Below, piece by piece: positions 14,084-17,435 of a DNA stretch of 17,435 bases (positions within the stretch are counted from its first letter, which is position 1; each line of letters starts with the position of its first letter). Made by a program: the position numbers and the translations under genes. The notes under the pieces are model-generated. The model saw nothing but the letters and a program-made list of their open reading frames with translations. It was not told the DNA's origin and searched no databases. This DNA is from Prevotella sp. GTDB lineage: Bacteria > Bacteroidota > Bacteroidia > Bacteroidales > Dysgonomonadaceae. The stretch is taken from assembly GCA_031263965.1 (NCBI GenBank), contig JAISES010000153.1:1-17435 (forward strand), in the 5' to 3' direction.

Positions 14084-15309
14084 AACTATATATGGACAAA
14101 ATAAAGTTAGATACAGTAGAAGAAGCTATAGACGAAATAAGAAAAGGTAATTTCGTCATTGTAGTGGATGATGAAGATCGCGAAAACGAAGGGGATCTTG
14201 TTATAGCAGCAGAAGCTATAACCCCTGAAAAAATCAACTTTATGGAAACTCATGCCAGAGGGCTTATCTGTACACCGCTGACCCCTGAACGCTGCGAAGA
14301 ACTGGATTTGCCGATGATGGTTACACACAATACCTCCACACATGCCACTCCATTCACCGTATCTGTCGATTTGTTGAAGAATGGCGTTACAACTGGAATT
14401 TCGGCTTATGACAGAGCTCAAACAATTTTAGCGTTGACAAAAAAAGACACCAAACCCGAAGATTTTGGGCGTCCGGGACATATATTCCCTTTAAGGGCTA
14501 AAGATAAGGGCGTATTGAGCAGGGTTGGACACACGGAAGCTACTGTCGATTTAGCCAGACTGGCGGGGATGTATCCGGCCGGAGCGCTTATCGAAATAAA
14601 AAAAGAAGACGGAGAAATGGCTCGCTTGCCCGAGTTGCGGGAGATGGCGGACCAATTTAATTTAAAGCTTATCTCCGTTGCCGATCTTATAATATATAGA
14701 CTTCAACGCGAATCGTTGATAGAAAGAGGAGCGGAAGTAATGATCCCGACCCGATATGGTGATTTTCATTTGATACCTTTCAGGCAAAAGTCCACCGGTT
14801 TGGAACATATTGCTTTGATAAAAGGCACCTGGGAAAGGGATGAACCTATATTGGCGCGGGTTCATTCATCATGTATGACCGGCGATATATTCGGTTCGCA
14901 ACGTTGCGAGTGTGGAGAACAATTACACAAGTCGATGGAAATGATACAAAAAGAAGGTAAAGGAGTTATCGTTTATCTTAACCAGGAAGGACGGGGTATC
15001 GGGCTGATGGCTAAAATGGAGGCATATAAACTCCAGGAGGAAGGATATGATACTGTAGATGCTAATCTGCACTTGGGTTATCGTGCCGATGAAAGGGATT
15101 ATGGAGTGGGAGCTGCCATTTTGCGGGACCTCGGTATCTCAAAAATGAAACTCTTGACAAATAATCCTGTGAAGAGAAAAGGATTAGAGTCTTTCGGGCT
15201 TACAGTTGTCGAAAATATCCCGATAGAGGTTACTTTGAACAAGTATAATTCTTTCTACATGAGAACGAAGAAAGAGCGGATGGGACACGACCTGCATAAT
15301 GTAGATTAA
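14077..15309 (+). CDS. ribBA: bifunctional riboflavin enzyme RibBA
   Basis: This 410-residue fusion joins 3,4-dihydroxy-2-butanone-4-phosphate synthase (about 6-208) to GTP cyclohydrolase II (about 210-405), the two entry steps of riboflavin synthesis. What is seen: the RibB acidic motif [10 protein letters not shown] (31-40), RGLICTPLT (61-69), [12 protein letters not shown] (103-114) and [14 protein letters not shown] (151-164); and the RibA zinc site [14 protein letters not shown] with Cys266, Cys277 and Cys279, EGRGIGL (304-310), and [16 protein letters not shown] (331-346). The ATG at 14077 overlaps the permease stop (ATGGTAA); the ATG at 14092 ([13 protein letters not shown]) is an equally good or better start by family alignment. 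Tight coupling suggests one operon with the permease. No FMN riboswitch is seen. Confidence 0.95.
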   Translation: MVKLYMDKIKLDTVEEAIDEIRKGNFVIVVDDEDRENEGDLVIAAEAITPEKINFMETHARGLICTPLTPERCEELDLPMMVTHNTSTHATPFTVSVDLLKNGVTTGISAYDRAQTILALTKKDTKPEDFGRPGHIFPLRAKDKGVLSRVGHTEATVDLARLAGMYPAGALIEIKKEDGEMARLPELREMADQFNLKLISVADLIIYRLQRESLIERGAEVMIPTRYGDFHLIPFRQKSTGLEHIALIKGTWERDEPILARVHSSCMTGDIFGSQRCECGEQLHKSMEMIQKEGKGVIVYLNQEGRGIGLMAKMEAYKLQEEGYDTVDANLHLGYRADERDYGVGAAILRDLGISKMKLLTNNPVKRKGLESFGLTVVENIPIEVTLNKYNSFYMRTKKERMGHDLHNVD

Positions 15310-15315
15310 CAGTTT

Positions 15316-15376
15316 ATTTCAAAATTTCAAGATCTCTGATTTCAAGATTAAATTCGGGGTCTTGAAATTTTGAAAT
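15316..15376. repeat. 17-bp inverted repeat after ribBA
   Basis: ATTTCAAAATTTCAAGA (15316-15332) is the perfect inverse of TCTTGAAATTTTGAAAT (15360-15376). A further inner arm GATTTCAAGA (15338-15347) can pair with any of the downstream TCTTGAAATC units. It begins 7 nt after the ribBA stop. There is no T-run after it, so it is not a classical terminator, but the transcript would form a hairpin. Confidence 0.75.
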
Positions 15377-15416
15377 CTTGAAATCTTGAAATCTTGAAAT
15401 CTTGAAATTTTGAAAT
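15361..15416. repeat. octamer tandem repeat, 7 units, just before the aminotransferase
   Basis: Seven uninterrupted 8-bp units read CTTGAAAT or TTTGAAAT, in order C-T-C-C-C-C-T for the first base. The array ends 6 nt before the aminotransferase ATG, so it occupies the ribosome-binding region and any promoter. Arrays of this kind can gain or lose units by slippage. Units are complementary to the two upstream arms at 15316-15347. Confidence 0.9.
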
Positions 15417-15422
15417 AGTAAT

Positions 15423-16616
15423 ATGGCACAAGTATCAGCACGCATAGCAAATCTTGCTGCATCGGAGACCCTTGCGATGTCGCAAAAGAGTAATGAACTA
15501 AAGGCTCAAGGGATCAATGTGATCAACCTTAGTGTTGGCGAACCTGACTTTTTTACCCCTGAGCATATAAAGAAAGCCGCTAAGCAGGCCATTGACGATA
15601 ATTTTTCATTCTATACTCCTGTCCCCGGGTATTTGTCGTTGCGACAAGCTATTTGCAAAAAGCTGGAAAAAGAAAACGGGCTTAGTTATAAGCCGGAACA
15701 GATAATTTGTTCCAACGGGGCTAAGCAGGCTGTTTGCAATACATTGCTAGCGGTTGTAGATCAGGGTGATGAGGTAATTATACCTGCCCCATGCTGGGTT
15801 AGCTATGTTGAAATGGTAAAACTGGCAGAAGGAGTAAGTCGTGTTATACGTACAGGAATCGAACAGGATTTTAAAATAACCGCAGCACAGTTGGAAGCCG
15901 CCATTACTCCAAAAACAAGGGCTATTATTCTTTGTGCTCCATCGAACCCGACAGGAAGCGTTTACAGTAAAACGGAATTAGAATCTTTGGCTAATGTTTT
16001 GGCTAAATATCCGGATATCATTATCATAGCTGACGAGATATATGAGCATATCAATTACGCAGGTAAACACGAAAGCATTGCTCAGTTTGAAAATATCAGA
16101 GACCGTGTTGTTATCATCAACGGGGTATCCAAAGCTTATGCAATGACAGGGTGGCGTCTTGGTTGGATGGCTGCGCCGCAATGGATAGCATCGGCATGTA
16201 GCAAGTTGCAGGGACAGTATACTTCAGGGCCTTCGTCTATCGCTCAGAAAGCGGCCGAAGCTGCTTATCTGGGAGACCAGCAATGCGTAGAAGATATGCG
16301 CAATGCATTTATGCGCCGCCGCGACCTGATTGTAAAGTTGGCTTCGCAAATAGAAGGATTTAAAGTAAATAAGCCGGAAGGTGCATTTTATCTGTTTCCC
16401 GAATGCAGTTACTACATCGGTAAATCATATAACGGCAAGAAAATAGAAACGTCTGCCGATCTCGCCATGTTTTTATTGGAAGAGGGGCATGTTGCATGTG
16501 TAGGCGGCTTGGCGTTTGAAGCTCCCGACTATATCCGCTTCTCATACGCCACTTCCGACGAGAATATTATTGAAGCTATGAAACGTGTAAAAGAAACTTT
16601 GGCCAAACTAAAGTAG
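15423..16616 (+). CDS. aspC: aspartate/aromatic-type class I aminotransferase
   Basis: This 397-residue PLP-dependent enzyme (fold type I, subgroup I-gamma-like) most likely transfers the amino group between aspartate and 2-oxoglutarate. What is seen: SVGEPDFFTP (37-46); SNGAKQAVCN (97-106) in the cofactor phosphate loop; APSNPTGSVY (172-181) with Asn175; ADEIYEHINY (203-212) with Asp204 and Tyr207; the Schiff-base lysine Lys237 in NGVSKAYAMTGWRLGW (233-248); and IRFSYATS (371-378) with Arg372, which binds the substrate carboxylate. Length is typical. It starts 113 nt after ribBA behind an octamer array, with no Shine-Dalgarno sequence. Prephenate aminotransferase activity is also known in this subgroup, so substrate range is inferred. 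Confidence 0.9.
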   Translation: MAQVSARIANLAASETLAMSQKSNELKAQGINVINLSVGEPDFFTPEHIKKAAKQAIDDNFSFYTPVPGYLSLRQAICKKLEKENGLSYKPEQIICSNGAKQAVCNTLLAVVDQGDEVIIPAPCWVSYVEMVKLAEGVSRVIRTGIEQDFKITAAQLEAAITPKTRAIILCAPSNPTGSVYSKTELESLANVLAKYPDIIIIADEIYEHINYAGKHESIAQFENIRDRVVIINGVSKAYAMTGWRLGWMAAPQWIASACSKLQGQYTSGPSSIAQKAAEAAYLGDQQCVEDMRNAFMRRRDLIVKLASQIEGFKVNKPEGAFYLFPECSYYIGKSYNGKKIETSADLAMFLLEEGHVACVGGLAFEAPDYIRFSYATSDENIIEAMKRVKETLAKLK

Positions 16617-16700
16617 TCTGTCCGCTTATATAATTTATATTTCAAAATTTGGCTAATGTCGATTTTCAATTGTGTAAACAATTATTGTAATCTATATAAG

Positions 16701-17057
16701 TTAGGGTGCAGTTACAGTTAAAGTAAATTCCCTGAAATTCAACAATCCGTTCCTTTTGGCTTCAATACGTAGTTTGAAGATGCCCGGTTGGGGGAATGTA
16801 TAACTTAATGTAGGGGTATTTCCAATAACTTGTCCCTCTAACAGCCAGGTAACAGTGGTGCTGCCGTCTGCAGGTGAAACCAGAATCGGATATTGGGCAG
16901 GCATACCGGCTATAGCTGAAACCCTGTCACTCATGTCAGTATAGATATAGGGCGCTTCGTCATCCCTGAATACCGGATTATCGGCAGAATCGTCTTTGCA
17001 ACTTCCCATGGCTATGCCGATGAAACATAAAAGTAGAAATATAGATTTTGTTTTCAT
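16701..17057 (-). CDS. small PKD/Ig-like lipoprotein
   Basis: This 118-residue protein has a lipoprotein signal (MKTKSIFLLLCFIGIAMGSC) with lipobox Cys20, followed by an acidic KDDSADNP stretch, as often found on surface-exposed Bacteroidota lipoproteins. Residues about 35-118 look like a single PKD- or Ig-like beta sandwich: GMPAQYPILVSPADGSTTVTW, then GNTPTLSYTFPQPGIFKLRIEAKRNG, then FREFTLTVTAP. No catalytic residues are seen. It starts 46 nt after the SusD-like gene on the same strand, so it is probably an accessory lipoprotein of the same uptake operon. Binding of a glycan or peptide is inferred from context only. It may be truncated relative to longer PKD-like lipoproteins of such loci. 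Confidence 0.75.
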   Translation of the reverse strand: MKTKSIFLLLCFIGIAMGSCKDDSADNPVFRDDEAPYIYTDMSDRVSAIAGMPAQYPILVSPADGSTTVTWLLEGQVIGNTPTLSYTFPQPGIFKLRIEAKRNGLLNFREFTLTVTAP

Positions 17058-17103
17058 ATGATAATAATTTTGATTTTAGTTATCTGAATTTTAGTTTCTC
17101 AGT

Positions 17104-17435
17104 TTATTCTTTGTCCCACCACACGTGTTTGATCCAGTCATCAGTGCCACCCATGCGGCTGAGAGCTTCTTCCAGATTTTGTTTATTCTTGATTTGCTCT
17201 TCTAACGGATACATCATACGGCTGGGTCTTTTGCCGTCCGATTCGTTTTCCGTCGGGGTGAGGTTATAGAATTTTGTGTATCTGGTTGGCATATCCGTAC
17301 GTCTTATGTTGGACCAACCTTCGATGGGGTCTACGATATAGAGTATCCATAACTGTTTATTGATTTCTTCCAGCGCTTCGGTAACGCCAGCATCCAACAA
17401 CAGGGACTGCTGTTCGGCGAAAGTTTCGATTTCCG
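17104..17435 (-). CDS. SusD/RagB-like lipoprotein, C-terminal part only
   Basis: The frame stays open from 17104 to the right edge of the window, so only the last 110 or so residues are seen; the start lies outside. An apparent start at 17398-17400 is an internal TTG and is not believed. The segment TFAEQQSLLLDAGVTEALEEINKQLWILYIVDPIEGWSNIRRTDMPTRY resembles the C-terminal part of SusD/RagB proteins (helical region, then the 'E-x-W-x-x-x-RR' turn). RPSRMMYPLEEQIKNKQNLEEAL matches the end of the SusD-like 2 type. These lipoproteins cap a TonB-dependent SusC-type channel and bind the substrate on the cell surface. A susC-like gene is expected further right. Substrate unknown. Confidence 0.75.
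   Translation of the reverse strand, partial: EIETFAEQQSLLLDAGVTEALEEINKQLWILYIVDPIEGWSNIRRTDMPTRYTKFYNLTPTENESDGKRPSRMMYPLEEQIKNKQNLEEALSRMGGTDDWIKHVWWDKE

Noticed and set aside
14084..14091. FMN riboswitch before ribBA
   Set aside because: Only 8 nt separate the permease stop from the second ATG and no RFN-element sequence is seen in or upstream of the junction.
15361..15416. CRISPR-like array
   Set aside because: Units are 8 bp and directly adjacent without spacers, so this is a simple tandem repeat.
17104..17400. A complete 98-residue gene starting at 17400
   Set aside because: The start would be a TTG and the frame remains open to the window edge, so it is the 3' part of a longer SusD-like gene.

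Overview
The window looks like a chromosomal segment of a Bacteroidota member, most likely order Bacteroidales, and a Dysgonomonas-like genus would fit. The DNA is AT-rich. Several genes have the Bacteroidota promoter signature (-7 TAnnTTTG, in the best cases about 20 nt after a -33 TTTG-like box), and start codons mostly lack a Shine-Dalgarno sequence. The protein content also fits: a SusD/RagB-like lipoprotein, a DUF4954 beta-helix protein, a WG-repeat protein and an LptF/G-type permease next to ribBA. The genus is inferred from general resemblance, not from a search.

Layout. 1-393 is intergenic and holds dispersed repeats. 394-3164 (minus) is a gltX-waaA operon: glutamyl-tRNA synthetase, then Kdo transferase for lipid A-Kdo assembly. 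3506-3910 (plus) is a short Dps-like ferritin with a near-perfect promoter and a terminator. 3961-4378 holds an inverted copy of the repeat near position 200 and a possible transposase remnant. 4379-6162 (plus) encodes a small DUF4190-like membrane protein and a secreted WG-repeat protein. 6437-7435 (plus) is class II fructose-bisphosphate aldolase. It shares a bidirectional terminator with a convergent secreted protein (7487-8902, minus) that carries an NADase-type glycan-binding/discoidin-like C-terminal domain. 8903-9534 has no gene but holds an orphan terminator and two palindromic repeat types. 9535-11535 (minus) is a DUF4954 protein. 11754-11827 (minus) is an elongator tRNA-Met with its own promoter and terminator. 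12047-15309 (plus) is an overlapping pair: an LptF/LptG-family permease with a long C-terminal extension, and bifunctional RibBA. 15423-16616 (plus) is a class I aminotransferase of the aspartate type, preceded by an octamer tandem repeat. 16701-17435 (minus) is the 3' end of a SusD-like gene followed by a small PKD/Ig-like lipoprotein, the tail of a nutrient-uptake locus that continues past the right edge.

The genes are mainly housekeeping and envelope functions. WaaA and the LptF/G-type permease both serve LPS biogenesis but sit in separate units. The most unusual feature is the density of small palindromic repeats. One family, about 80 bp with arms like AGAAACTGTTTGAATTTTA, occurs at least six times. 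Its arms covary between copies, and two copies supply the last codons and the stop codon of genes (waaA and the DUF4954 gene). No defence system, CRISPR array, prophage or intact insertion sequence was seen.
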